Source: Devosia oryzisoli (GTDB taxonomy: Bacteria; Pseudomonadota; Alphaproteobacteria; Rhizobiales; Devosiaceae). From it: a stretch of 64,000 nucleotides of DNA. The stretch is taken from positions 372,001 to 436,000 of the forward strand of contig NZ_JACYFU010000002.1 of NCBI RefSeq assembly GCF_014837245.1, given 5' to 3'. This document shows, one piece after another, positions 50,287 to 58,901 of this stretch. Position 1 is the stretch's first letter. Every line of letters begins with the position of its first letter. Below the pieces are notes generated by a model. It saw only the letters and a program-made list of their open reading frames with translations, made no database searches and was not told the origin of the DNA. The position numbers were made by a program, and so were the translations under genes.

Positions 50287-50332
50287 GGCGCAGGCACCTT
50301 GACGAGGTTTTGGATCGGCCTAAAGCAACAGC

Positions 50333-51082
50333 ATGGTGACGCGACAGGCCGGGCAACCAAAGTCCATTCTTATTCTTGGCGGCACGGCGGAGGCGCGATC
50401 CCTGGCCGCTGGGCTGATCGGCCTCGGCTTTGACGTGACCAGTTCGCTCGCGGGCCGGACGCAGGCGCCCATCCACCCTCCAGGCGCGGTCAGGGTGGGA
50501 GGCTTCGGCGGCGCAGCCGGATTGGCGCGGTACCTGCAAGAAAACAGCTTCACGCATCTGGTGGATGCGACCCATCCTTATGCCGCAGCGATATCGCGCA
50601 ATGCTATCGAGGCCGCGCAAAGCACCGGCGTCCCGCTGCTGCGGCTGATGCGCCCGCCCTGGACCCCGGCTCGGGATGCGGTGTGGCTCGACGTGGCCGG
50701 TGCCGATGAGGCCGCCACCGCGTTGCCGGCGGGTGCAAGCGTGCTGCTGACCACCGGGCACGCGGACCTCCAAACCTATCTCCAACGATCCGACTGCCGC
50801 TTCGTGATCCGCGTCATCGAAAAACCCGTTCTCACCCTGCCCGACCATGCGCGATTGCTGGTCAGCAGGCCCCCCTACGACCTGGCTAAGGAACTGGCCT
50901 TGATGCGCGATTGCGCCATCACCCATCTCGTCGCCAAGAATTCGGGGGGCGGGCAGACCGCGGCCAAGCTCGAGGCGGCGAACGCGCTGGGCGTGACAAC
51001 CATCATGCTGGCCCGTCCCCATTACGCGTCGGCGCCCGAAGTGGAGAGCGTGGAGGCCGCGCTCACCGTGCTCTCCGCCTGA
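50333..51082 (+). CDS. cobK: Precorrin-6A reductase
   Basis: 249-residue NADPH-dependent reductase of the corrin ring (CobK/CbiJ family). Blocks: ILILGGTAEARSLAAGL near the start, VDATHPYAAAISRNAIEA, LLRLMRPPW, TTGHADLQTY and the C-terminal LVAKNSGGGQTAAKLEAA. It starts at the ATG at 50333 and lies divergent from cobA. Its last 61 bases overlap the 3' end of the convergent cobE. Confidence 0.94.
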   Translation: MVTRQAGQPKSILILGGTAEARSLAAGLIGLGFDVTSSLAGRTQAPIHPPGAVRVGGFGGAAGLARYLQENSFTHLVDATHPYAAAISRNAIEAAQSTGVPLLRLMRPPWTPARDAVWLDVAGADEAATALPAGASVLLTTGHADLQTYLQRSDCRFVIRVIEKPVLTLPDHARLLVSRPPYDLAKELALMRDCAITHLVAKNSGGGQTAAKLEAANALGVTTIMLARPHYASAPEVESVEAALTVLSA

Positions 51083-51486
51083 TAGAGGGCCAGCGACAGC
51101 GCACAGGTGGCGTTAGCCGATTTCCGCTTTTCGAGCAGCAAGGGGCCAGACCGGAGCGCGGCGGCCTCGGCCACGGAGGTCACCCCAATGCCCCGAAAAA
51201 CCCGCTCTGAAGGATTGGGCACATCGTTCGGTGCTGCCGTGACGTCCACGGCTCTCAAAGGGACATTGAGCGCTGCCGCGGCCGCGTTGAGGGCTGGATG
51301 CCGGGCGCGTATCTCTGCCGTCACGCAGCCGAGTATGCGAGCCCGATCGGCACCCGCTTCGGCCAGGCAGCAATCGATCAGATCGAGGACTTCTTCGGCG
51401 GTGGCGGCGGCACGGGCGCCCAGGCCCACGACGATGCCGGCAACAGACGCATGACCCTCTTCGGGGCCGGAAGGCAAAACGGTCAT
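51022..51486 (-). CDS. cobE: CobE/CbiG C-terminal-domain protein
   Basis: 154-residue protein matching the C-terminal domain of CbiG, found as stand-alone CobE in aerobic cobalamin producers. Blocks: VAGIVVGLGARAAATAEEV near the start, CCLAEAGADRARI, TAEIRARHPAL, PNPSERVFRGIGVTSVAEAAAL and LLLEKRKSANATCALS. The exact role of CobE is not settled. The ATG at 51486 was chosen to match the family; the open frame continues 11 codons upstream. It overlaps cobK tail to tail by 61 bases. Confidence 0.9.
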   Translation of the reverse strand: MTVLPSGPEEGHASVAGIVVGLGARAAATAEEVLDLIDCCLAEAGADRARILGCVTAEIRARHPALNAAAAALNVPLRAVDVTAAPNDVPNPSERVFRGIGVTSVAEAAALRSGPLLLEKRKSANATCALSLALYQAESTVSAASTLSTSGADA

Positions 51487-51634
51487 TTCCAGCCTCGCTG
51501 AACGACGAGGCAGCATCACTCAAAACCGAGCAGCCCCGGACTTGGTCCCGCTTTTGGTCGACCGCACCAGGCTCTGTTTCAGTTCCATCACGGGAACGCT
51601 GCGCAATGGGTCCGTTCTAGAAGGGGAGAACAGC

Positions 51635-51769
51635 TTGGTCAATCAAGGGCTTGTCCCGCGGCCGCGACCTACCCAAATGCTTCTGAAAATCGTTCGCAAA
51701 TACAAGGACTTGCCCGCGGCCGCAGAAGCCGCTAAGGCCGTCGCTCAGCCCTTGGAGCAAGCCTCATGA
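51635..51769 (+). CDS. Micro-ORF (44 aa) translationally coupled to the CDF transporter
   Basis: Small candidate gene of 44 codons starting at TTG 51635, with AAGGGGAGA six bases upstream. It encodes MVNQGLVPRPRPTQMLLK followed by a Lys/Ala-rich helix (YKDLPAAAEAAKAVAQPLEQAS). Its stop overlaps the ATG of the CDF gene (ATGA). The good ribosome site and overlap argue that it is translated. The frame stays open upstream, so the start is inferred. I recognise no family; it may be a coupling leader or a small partner protein. Confidence 0.55.
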   Translation: MVNQGLVPRPRPTQMLLKIVRKYKDLPAAAEAAKAVAQPLEQAS

Positions 51770-52659
51770 CCGCCGACCGGACACTGACCATCGCCACGGC
51801 GAGCCTCTTTGTCGGAATCGCCGTGCTTGGCCTCAAGGTGGCCGCCTGGTGGTTCACCGGTTCGGTCGCGCTCTACTCCGATGCCCTCGAATCCATCGTC
51901 AACGTGGTCACCGCCATCACCGCGCTGGTGGCAGTGCGATTGGCGCGCCGCCCCGCCGATGCGGCCCTGCCCTATGGCTACCACAAGGCCGAGTATTTTT
52001 CGGCCGTGGTGGTGGGCGTCATGATTATCGTGGCAGCGATCCTGATCCTGCGCGAGGCCTTCTACGGGTTTCTCGAGCCCCGCGTGCCGAATGCGCCGAT
52101 GGAGGGGCTCGCCATCAGCGTGGCGGCGACGGTGATCAACTTCGTCTGGGCGAACGTGCTCAAGACGCAGGGCCGCAAGGCCAGATCGCCTTCGCTCGAG
52201 GCCGACGGCCGGCACCTGATGACGGACGTGGTGTCCACCATCGGCGTTCTGGCCGGGCTGGGCCTTGTCTATCTGACGGGCTGGGCGCAACTCGACGCGA
52301 TCCTTGCCGCCCTCGTCGCCCTCAACATCCTCTGGTCAGGTTGGGGCGTGATCCGCGAGAGCGTCGGGGGACTGATGGATGTGGCCGTGCCCGTCGATAC
52401 CCAGAAGCTGATCCGGGAGGTCATTTCGGCCAATGCCGAGGGCGCCATCGAAGCCCATGACATCCGCACGCGGCAGGCGGGCAAGCTGACCTTCATCGAC
52501 TTCCATCTGGTGGTCCCTGGCGCCATGAGCGTCGATGACGCCCATGCCATCTGCGACAGCATCGAGGCCAAGCTGCGCGAGGCGGTCAAGGACGTGCAGA
52601 TCACCATTCATGTCGAGCCGGAGAACAAGGCGAAGCATTCCGGGATCGTCGTCGTCTGA
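51766..52659 (+). CDS. Cation diffusion facilitator (CDF) family metal transporter
   Basis: 297-residue efflux transporter with six membrane helices and a C-terminal cytoplasmic domain from about residue 205. Motifs: SVALYSDALESIVNVV in helix 2, PYGYHKAEYFSAVVVG, LEADGRHLMTDVVSTIG (HxxxD) in helix 5, and DIRTRQAGKLTFIDFHLVV late. Helix 2 carries ExxxN where zinc CDFs have HxxxD, so the metal may not be zinc. It begins on the overlapping stop of a 44-aa micro-ORF. It sits among cobalamin genes; a cobalt or manganese role is possible but unproven. Confidence 0.9.
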   Translation: MTADRTLTIATASLFVGIAVLGLKVAAWWFTGSVALYSDALESIVNVVTAITALVAVRLARRPADAALPYGYHKAEYFSAVVVGVMIIVAAILILREAFYGFLEPRVPNAPMEGLAISVAATVINFVWANVLKTQGRKARSPSLEADGRHLMTDVVSTIGVLAGLGLVYLTGWAQLDAILAALVALNILWSGWGVIRESVGGLMDVAVPVDTQKLIREVISANAEGAIEAHDIRTRQAGKLTFIDFHLVVPGAMSVDDAHAICDSIEAKLREAVKDVQITIHVEPENKAKHSGIVVV

Positions 52660-52702
52660 TCAGGCGCTTGCATGCGCCACGCGGAGCAGGCAGATTCGTC
52701 AC

Positions 52703-53173
52703 ATGCGCTTCCTCATCGCTCTCGCCATCGCCCTGCTCGCGCTGCCCACCTGGGCCAGCGAAGCCTACGTGAATGCGCGCTTCGGCTACGCGATCTCCGT
52801 GCCCGAGGGGCTGGAGGGGCAAGGAGAGAGCGACAATGGCGACGGGCAGCGCTTCGTGGCGGCCGGCCGCCCGACAGAGCTTGCCGTATGGGGTGGGTTT
52901 ATTACCGGACAGCCTGACTTTTCGGGCTTTGCCGGTTGGAGCATCAGGCAGGACGAGGCCGCGGGCTGGGGCATCAGCTATCAGGCGAGCACGCCCACCT
53001 GGGCAAGCTGGTCCGGCACCAGCGGCGGGCGGGTGCTGTACCAGCGGCTGATCGCGCTCTGCGCGCCGGGCACCTACGCTGCTTTCCGGCTCGAGTATTC
53101 GCAGGCCGACCGGGTGACGGTTGACCCCGTGATCGAGAAACTGGTGCCGTCGCTCCATGCCACAGGGTGCTGA
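52703..53173 (+). CDS. Exported protein of unknown function
   Basis: 156-residue protein with a signal peptide at residues 1-18 (MRFLIALAIALLALPTWA) and then a small secreted domain (YVNARFGYAISVPEG, GRPTELAVWGGF, TYAAFRLEYSQ) with two cysteines (ALCAPG and the C-terminal TGC). No catalytic motif is seen. The ATG at 52703 puts the signal peptide first; the frame is open upstream through the CDF gene. It follows the CDF gene by 43 bases in the same direction and converges on cobO. Confidence 0.75.
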   Translation: MRFLIALAIALLALPTWASEAYVNARFGYAISVPEGLEGQGESDNGDGQRFVAAGRPTELAVWGGFITGQPDFSGFAGWSIRQDEAAGWGISYQASTPTWASWSGTSGGRVLYQRLIALCAPGTYAAFRLEYSQADRVTVDPVIEKLVPSLHATGC

Positions 53174-53185
53174 GAGGGCCGACCG

Positions 53186-53827
53186 CTAAAATTCGATGCC
53201 CTTCTGCGCCTTCACCCCGGCCCGGAAGTGGTGCTTGATCTCGGTCATTTCCGTGACTAGGTCGGCGATCTCGATCAGTTCATCCTTGGCGTTGCGGCCG
53301 GTGACGATGACGTGCTTGCCCTCGGGCTTGTTGCGCAGGGTGTCCACCACCTCATCGAGCGGCAGGTAATCGTAGCGCAGGCAGATGTTGAGCTCGTCGA
53401 GCAGCACCATGTCATAAGCGGGGTCCTCGATCAGCGCCTTGGCCTGGTCCCAGGCGTTGCGGGCGGCGGCGAGGTCGCGCTGCCGGTCGGCAACATCCCA
53501 GGTGAAGCCTTCGCCCATGGCGTTGATGGTGACCTGATCGGGAAACTTGTCGAGCACGGTGCGCTCCCCGGTGTCCCAAACGCCCTTGACGAACTGCACC
53601 ACCCCCACGCGCATGCCGTTGCCGAGCGCGCGGAACACCATGCCGAAGGCGGCGGTGGATTTGCCCTTGCCCTTGCCGGTGTGAACGATGAGGAGGCCCT
53701 TCTCCTCAGTCTTGGTGGCGAGGATCTTGTCGCGCGCCGCCTTCTTCTTCCTCATCTTCTCGGCGTGGTAGGCATCGCGCTCCGCCTCGGTCATGAGGTC
53801 GGTCTTCTTCACCGGCTTGTCGGTCAT
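53186..53827 (-). CDS. cobO: Cob(I)alamin adenosyltransferase
   Basis: 213-residue CobA/CobO-type corrinoid adenosyltransferase that attaches the 5'-deoxyadenosyl group of ATP to cobalt. P-loop HTGKGKGKSTAAFG near residue 50; LLDELNICLRYDYL, VIVTGRNAKDELIEIADLVTEM and a C-terminal GVKAQKGIEF match the family. The ATG at 53827 overlaps the cobN stop (TGATG). It is the last gene of the riboswitch-controlled cbiM-cobW-cobN-cobO run. Confidence 0.95.
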   Translation of the reverse strand: MTDKPVKKTDLMTEAERDAYHAEKMRKKKAARDKILATKTEEKGLLIVHTGKGKGKSTAAFGMVFRALGNGMRVGVVQFVKGVWDTGERTVLDKFPDQVTINAMGEGFTWDVADRQRDLAAARNAWDQAKALIEDPAYDMVLLDELNICLRYDYLPLDEVVDTLRNKPEGKHVIVTGRNAKDELIEIADLVTEMTEIKHHFRAGVKAQKGIEF

Positions 53828-56800
53828 CACGCAGTCTCCTCGAGAAAAGCATAGGCGGAATTGGAGCGCGGGGACCAGAGACCGCGCTGGCGCGCTTCGT
53901 TGAATTTGGCGAGCAGCTCGTCATAGCCGAAGCGGTTTGCCTCCCTCAGCCATTCGCGCACCGTGTCATCTTCGACGAAGGCATCGAACGCCAGGTCGAA
54001 GTGATGGGTCTTCACCGCGCCGGTGGTGGCCGCAAAGGCGAACATGAAATCGACGGTGGCGATGATTTCGAAGGCGCCGCGATAGCCGTGGCGCATCATA
54101 CCGCCGATCCACTTGGGATTAACCACGCGGGAGCGCATGACGTGGCTGATCTCTTCGTCCAGCGTTCGGATTTTCGGCGTTTCCGGGCGGGAATGATCAT
54201 TGTGGTAGGCGGCCGGTTTGTGGCCGGAGAGGATTTCGGCGGCGGCGGAGAGGCCACCCTCGAACTGATAGTAATTGTCGCTATCAAGCAGGTCGTGCTC
54301 GCGATTGTCCTGATTGTGCACCACTGCCTCGATCTCGCTCAGGCGGGCGCGGAACCGATCCTGCATCGGCGTGCCGGCGGCCTTGGCGCCATAGGCGTAC
54401 TGGCCCCAATCGAGGAACTGGGCTGCAAGGTCGGCCTTGCCGGACCAATTGCCGTTGTCGATGAGTTGGCCGAGGCCGGCGCCGTAGGCCCCCGGCTTGG
54501 AGCCGAAGATGCGGGCGCCGGCCTGCTCCGCCGCTTCCTCCTGCGAGGCGCCGGCGGCGATGAGGCCGAGGGCCTCGGCGCGCATGCGCGCGGCAATCGG
54601 ATTATCTTCCTCCGGCTCGTCCAGGGCACCGACAGCACGCACGGCCCGATCGAACAGCGCGATCTGGGCCGGAAAGGCGTCGCGGAAGAACCCGGAAATG
54701 CGCAGGGTGACATCGACCCGCGGGCGGCCGAGCCTGGCCAGCGGGATGATCTCGTACCCCGAGACGCGGAGAGAGCCCGGGTCCCAGGTCGGGCGCATGC
54801 CGATCAGAGCCATCGCCTGGGCAATGTCGTCGCCCCCGGTGCGCATGTTTGCCGTGCCCCAGACCGACAGCGCCACCGCCCGAAGATGAACCCCGTGGTC
54901 CTGAAGGTGGCGCAAAACCAGGCTTTCCGCAGACTTCCGGCCCAGTTCCCACGCGCTTGGTGTAGGGACGGCCCGCGCGTCGACCGAAAAGAAGTTGCGG
55001 CCGGTGGGCAGCACATCGAGGCGGCCGCGCGACGGGGCGCCGGAAGGGCCCGGGATGATGAACTTGCCATCGAGACCATCGAGGAACGCCTGCATCTCGG
55101 CAGGACCGGAAGCAGCCAGGCGCGGCCGAATGAGGCTGTCGACGGCGGCCAGAACGGCGCGGGTCGCGGTCCAGGCCGGATCGGGCGCCAGCTTGCCCTC
55201 GACGAGTTCCGCGGCAAGGGATTCGAGGTATTCGACGATCTGGCCGGCGGTTCTGCACGTGGGGCTCGCGCCCCCCTTCGCCGCAGGTGCGGATATTTGC
55301 GGTCCGGTCCAGGGCTCGCCCAGCTTGGCGGTCAGCGGATCGAAGCCGAGTTTCAGGTCGTCGGCGAAGGCACGGATGAGAGAACCCTCCTCCGGGCTGT
55401 CGCCGCGGGGCACACGGGCAAGGGCAACCGTGAGATCGCGTTCGAGGCTACCCGTCGGAGACTGGCCGAAGACGTGCAGGCCGTCGCGGATCTGCGCTTC
55501 CTTGAGATCGCACAGGAAGTTGTCGATCTTGATCAGGGCCGCGGTTTCGTCTTCTGGCAGGCCGATGTCGGCGTCGAGACGGCTGTCGCGGGTAAAGTCG
55601 AGAATGCGACGCTTGAGATCGGCCATACGGCGGCGATCCATGCCGGAGGCGGCGTAATATTCGTCGAGCAGCGCCTCGAGGTCCTTGAGCGGCCCGTAGG
55701 TTTCGGCGCGGGTGAGCGGGGGCACGAGGTGGTCGATGATGACGGCGCCGGCACGCCGCTTGGCCTGCGTCCCCTCCCCCGGGTCGTTGACGATGAAGGG
55801 GTAAAGGTGAGGCAACTGCGCCCACAGGGCATCAGGATAGCAGTCGGCGTCCAGCGCTGCGGACTTGCCCGGAAGCCATTCGAGCGTCCCGTGCTTGCCG
55901 TTGTGCACCATGGCGTGCGCATCGAACTCGTGCCGCAGCCAGAGATAGGCCGCGATATAGGCGTGGGGCGGCACCAGCGCCGGGTCATGGTAGCTTGCGG
56001 TCTCGTCGAGGTGATACCCGCGCGCCGGCTGGAGCATGACCACGATATTGCCCAGGCGGTGGGCAGGCAGGTGGAATGCGTCCTCGCGCACGAACGGATC
56101 GGTCGCCGGATCACCCCAGCGCGCGGTGACGGTGGTACGAATTTCCCCGGGCAACGCGGCGAAGAGTTCGGCGTATCGCGCCAGCGGCAGGACAGCACCC
56201 GATTGCCCCCGCTGCGGCTGCGCGTTGGTCGGCCCCGACTGCAGGAGGGCAATGAGGTCGGCACTGCCGAAGGCCATCGGTATCGCCTCCCTCCCCCCTT
56301 GAGCCAGCCCATACCCCGCCGTCTCCAGCGCCATCAGCATGCGGACGGTGCTCTCCGGCGCGTCGTAACCCACGCCGTTGGCGAGCCGCCCGTCGCGAAT
56401 GGGGTAGTTGGCGAGGATCAGGGCAACGCGGCGGTCGGCACGGGGTGTGGCGCGGAGGCGGGTCCAGTTGAAGGCGAGGTCGACGGCACGGCGGATGCCC
56501 CCGTGGTCGGGCCCATAGGCGCTGAGGGGGCACTGGGTCCGGTGGTGCCAGACCGAATCCGCCTTGTGGCCGACCAGAAGCCCGCCGATGCGGCCATCGA
56601 CTTCCGGCATGACGAGGTACATCGCCATGTCCTTGGCCGACAGCCCCTGCGGATCGGCCTGCCACTGAGCCTCCGAGCGCCCGGACTGGATCAGTTGGAT
56701 GACTGGCGCATCGGTGCCTGCGAAAGGGTTCTTCGCCGCGTCGAGATCAGCGACACCGAGCGCAAAGGCGGTGAGATTGAAGATCGCAGACGGCGGGAAT

Positions 56801-57597
56801 GTCTTTAGCACCTGCTGCACGAAGCGGACGTTCTCCGCATCCTTGAGCGAGGATACGACAACCGGGACCGGCGCCAGCCCGCAGTGCTCGAGCCCGGAAA
56901 TCAGCGCCTCTAGCGTGGCCGTGCCGGCACCTTCGAGCGCGGCTCGGTAAAAGAGGATGGGGACGTGGCTCCAGGGCCGCTCGTGATCGAGCGTTTCGTG
57001 ATGAACCGCCCTGAGTTCGGCCTCCTCGGTCATCCCCTTCAGCGGGTGCCAGAGTCCGAAGCGTGGAAAAGCCTGCGGCTCGAGCGCCCTAAGCACCCCC
57101 ACACCGGTCTCCGCCGGGCCCGCGAGAGTCTCAAACGCGGTGAGGATGGCGTCCGCGTTCTCCGGGCCGCCGGCGATGAAGAGGCGGTGCAGCGCCGCCC
57201 AGTCGTCGGGGTGGACCGTGGAGCGCGACTGCAGAATGGGATCGGGGTGAGCGTCCCCGGGCAGCAGGATCAGCGGGATGCGGCGGTTGGCGCAGAGGGC
57301 GGTGAGTTCGTCGACGCCATACTGAAAGTAGGCCGCGCCGCCGATGAGGCGGAGCACGACAAGCCGGGCGTGCACCACGGTCTTTTCGAGCCACATATCC
57401 ACCGACAGGTTATTCGACAGACGCAGCGTGTTGGCCAGGCGCAGTCCCTCTTCCCCTGCCCGGTCCGCCGCGGCGGCGAGCATGGCCAGTTCGCTGTCGG
57501 CGGACGACGCAAAGACATGCGCGCCGGGAGACTGGGCAAGGTCGATCGCCTCGCCCTCCTGCTGGATCGCGCCAGCCTGGGCAGAAAGCAGGTGCAT
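53827..57597 (-). CDS. cobN: Cobaltochelatase subunit CobN
   Basis: 1256-residue large subunit of the aerobic, ATP-dependent cobaltochelatase that inserts Co2+ into hydrogenobyrinic acid a,c-diamide; related to ChlH of magnesium chelatase. It starts MHLLSAQAGAIQ and carries family blocks such as LRLIGGAAYFQYG, YPIRDGRLANGVGYDAPES, HNGKHGTLEWLPGKS and VHNQDNREHDLLDSDNYYQFEGG. Length is normal. CobS and CobT are not in the window. It follows cobW by 184 bases that contain two hairpin-forming repeats, and overlaps cobO. Confidence 0.97.
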   Translation of the reverse strand: MHLLSAQAGAIQQEGEAIDLAQSPGAHVFASSADSELAMLAAAADRAGEEGLRLANTLRLSNNLSVDMWLEKTVVHARLVVLRLIGGAAYFQYGVDELTALCANRRIPLILLPGDAHPDPILQSRSTVHPDDWAALHRLFIAGGPENADAILTAFETLAGPAETGVGVLRALEPQAFPRFGLWHPLKGMTEEAELRAVHHETLDHERPWSHVPILFYRAALEGAGTATLEALISGLEHCGLAPVPVVVSSLKDAENVRFVQQVLKTFPPSAIFNLTAFALGVADLDAAKNPFAGTDAPVIQLIQSGRSEAQWQADPQGLSAKDMAMYLVMPEVDGRIGGLLVGHKADSVWHHRTQCPLSAYGPDHGGIRRAVDLAFNWTRLRATPRADRRVALILANYPIRDGRLANGVGYDAPESTVRMLMALETAGYGLAQGGREAIPMAFGSADLIALLQSGPTNAQPQRGQSGAVLPLARYAELFAALPGEIRTTVTARWGDPATDPFVREDAFHLPAHRLGNIVVMLQPARGYHLDETASYHDPALVPPHAYIAAYLWLRHEFDAHAMVHNGKHGTLEWLPGKSAALDADCYPDALWAQLPHLYPFIVNDPGEGTQAKRRAGAVIIDHLVPPLTRAETYGPLKDLEALLDEYYAASGMDRRRMADLKRRILDFTRDSRLDADIGLPEDETAALIKIDNFLCDLKEAQIRDGLHVFGQSPTGSLERDLTVALARVPRGDSPEEGSLIRAFADDLKLGFDPLTAKLGEPWTGPQISAPAAKGGASPTCRTAGQIVEYLESLAAELVEGKLAPDPAWTATRAVLAAVDSLIRPRLAASGPAEMQAFLDGLDGKFIIPGPSGAPSRGRLDVLPTGRNFFSVDARAVPTPSAWELGRKSAESLVLRHLQDHGVHLRAVALSVWGTANMRTGGDDIAQAMALIGMRPTWDPGSLRVSGYEIIPLARLGRPRVDVTLRISGFFRDAFPAQIALFDRAVRAVGALDEPEEDNPIAARMRAEALGLIAAGASQEEAAEQAGARIFGSKPGAYGAGLGQLIDNGNWSGKADLAAQFLDWGQYAYGAKAAGTPMQDRFRARLSEIEAVVHNQDNREHDLLDSDNYYQFEGGLSAAAEILSGHKPAAYHNDHSRPETPKIRTLDEEISHVMRSRVVNPKWIGGMMRHGYRGAFEIIATVDFMFAFAATTGAVKTHHFDLAFDAFVEDDTVREWLREANRFGYDELLAKFNEARQRGLWSPRSNSAYAFLEETA

Positions 57598-57647
57598 CAG
57601 AAAGGTCTCGGGACGAAACTGGATTTCCCCGCGCCCGCGATGCGGCC

Positions 57648-57745
57648 CCCTCCCCTTGACGGGGAGGGATGGGGTGGGGTGTTGCGAGGCCTACAAATCG
57701 AATGCGTGGCACACCCCCTCCCGGCCTCCCCCGTCCAGGGGGAGG
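57648..57745 (-). repeat. Pair of palindromic repeats between cobW and cobN
   Basis: Two hairpins with perfect 8-bp arms: CCCTCCCC (57648-57655) with GGGGAGGG (57661-57668), and CCTCCCCC (57725-57732) with GGGGGAGG (57738-57745). This is the extragenic palindrome family whose translation reads like PPHPSPSRGGG, frequent in alphaproteobacterial genomes. No T tract follows, so read-through into cobN is expected; mRNA protection is possible. Confidence 0.75.
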
Positions 57746-57781
57746 TGGGCGCCGGTGGATGCCCAGGCGCCGCGGGGCGCA

Positions 57782-58828
57782 CTATGCCGCCGCCTGCAGG
57801 CTCTGTGTGATCGCTTCGCGATCCAGCGGTTGTTCGCCGATGACGACGAGGGCCGTCTCGCGCCTTTCACCCGGCTTCCACGGGCGGTCGAAATAGGCGG
57901 TGACCCGCGGGCCAACCGCCTGGATGGCGAGGCGCGCGGCGGCGCCCGGAACGTCGGCAAAGCCCTTGAGGCGCAACACGTCGTGCGTCTTGATGGTCTG
58001 CTCGATCGTCGCCAGCAGATGGTCCTTGCCCTGGATGCTGGGCAGGGTCAGCGAAAAACTGTCGAAATCGTCATGCTCGTGCGTTTCCCCGCCATGCTGG
58101 AGTTCATGATGGCTGGGCCGATTGGCGATGTCGCCTTCGGACTCCATGCCCATGCCGAGCAGCGCCGCAACATCGACATGACCGTTGGCAGCCCGGACGA
58201 TGCCGACGCCGGGGCGCAGTTCGGCCCGGATGTTCTTCTCGACAGTCTCGAGCGTCTGGGCATCCACGAGGTCGGTCTTGTTGAGGATCACCATGTCGGC
58301 CGCCGAGAGTTGATCCTCGAACAGTTCGCCCAGCGGCGTTTCGTGGTCCAGCATTTCGTCCTGGCGGCGTTGCACATCGACGGCGGCTTCATCGGAGGCG
58401 AAACGGCCCTCCGCAAGGGCTGCGGCATCGGCCACCGTGACCACGCCATCAATAGTCACCTGCGCCTTGATTTCGGGCCAGTTGAACGCCCGGATCAGCG
58501 GCTGCGGCAGGGCGAGGCCCGAGGTCTCGATCACGATGTGATCGAATTTTTCCTCGCGCGCGAGCAGCGCCTGCATGGTCGGGATGAACTCGTCGGCCAC
58601 CGTGCAGCAGATGCAGCCATTGGACAGTTCGACCATGTCCTCCTCGCGGCAAGTCTCATCGCCACAGCCGGCCAGAATATCCTTGTCGACGCCCAGATCG
58701 CCGAACTCGTTGATGATGAGCGCGATGCGCTTGCCCTTGGGCGCGTGGGCCAGCATGTGGCGCACCAGCGTGGTCTTTCCGGCGCCGAGAAAGCCGGTGA
58801 TGACGGTGGTCGGAATTTTGGTCGTCAT
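57782..58828 (-). CDS. cobW: CobW-type metal GTPase
   Basis: 348-residue G3E-family GTPase, thought to deliver cobalt to the CobNST chelatase. P-loop GFLGAGKTTLVRHML near residue 12, the metal motif GCICCT near residue 72, Walker B-type IVIETSGLALP and the base-specificity motif NKTDLVD. A His/Asp/Glu-rich insert (HHELQHGGETHEHDD) lies at about residues 238-252, then the CobW C-terminal domain. It is between the CbiM-like gene (73 bases upstream) and cobN. Confidence 0.95.
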   Translation of the reverse strand: MTTKIPTTVITGFLGAGKTTLVRHMLAHAPKGKRIALIINEFGDLGVDKDILAGCGDETCREEDMVELSNGCICCTVADEFIPTMQALLAREEKFDHIVIETSGLALPQPLIRAFNWPEIKAQVTIDGVVTVADAAALAEGRFASDEAAVDVQRRQDEMLDHETPLGELFEDQLSAADMVILNKTDLVDAQTLETVEKNIRAELRPGVGIVRAANGHVDVAALLGMGMESEGDIANRPSHHELQHGGETHEHDDFDSFSLTLPSIQGKDHLLATIEQTIKTHDVLRLKGFADVPGAAARLAIQAVGPRVTAYFDRPWKPGERRETALVVIGEQPLDREAITQSLQAAA

Positions 58829-58853
58829 GAAAACGGGTCCTCCAAGCGCTGCG

Positions 58854-58875
58854 GGCCCTCCCCAAAGGGGAAGGC
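58854..58875 (-). repeat. Short palindrome of the same CCCTCCCC family, between cobW and the CbiM-like gene
   Basis: CCCTCCCC AAA GGGGAAGG forms a short hairpin (CCCC/GGGG core), resembling the 57648-57745 elements. It may be a degenerate copy. Confidence 0.5.
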
Positions 58876-58901
58876 GCGCCGGTTGGTTCAGTGTACAGGG
58901 A

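Noticed and set aside
54001-56808. Long plus-strand open frame of 935 codons across cobN
   Set aside because: It is antisense to the conserved cobN and shows the Arg/Gly/Val/Glu-rich composition typical of reverse frames in high-GC genes; no family similarity.
57598-57781. Small gene between cobW and cobN (minus strand, Pro/Arg/Gly-rich peptide)
   Set aside because: The peptide is the translation of a known type of extragenic palindrome, not a conserved protein.
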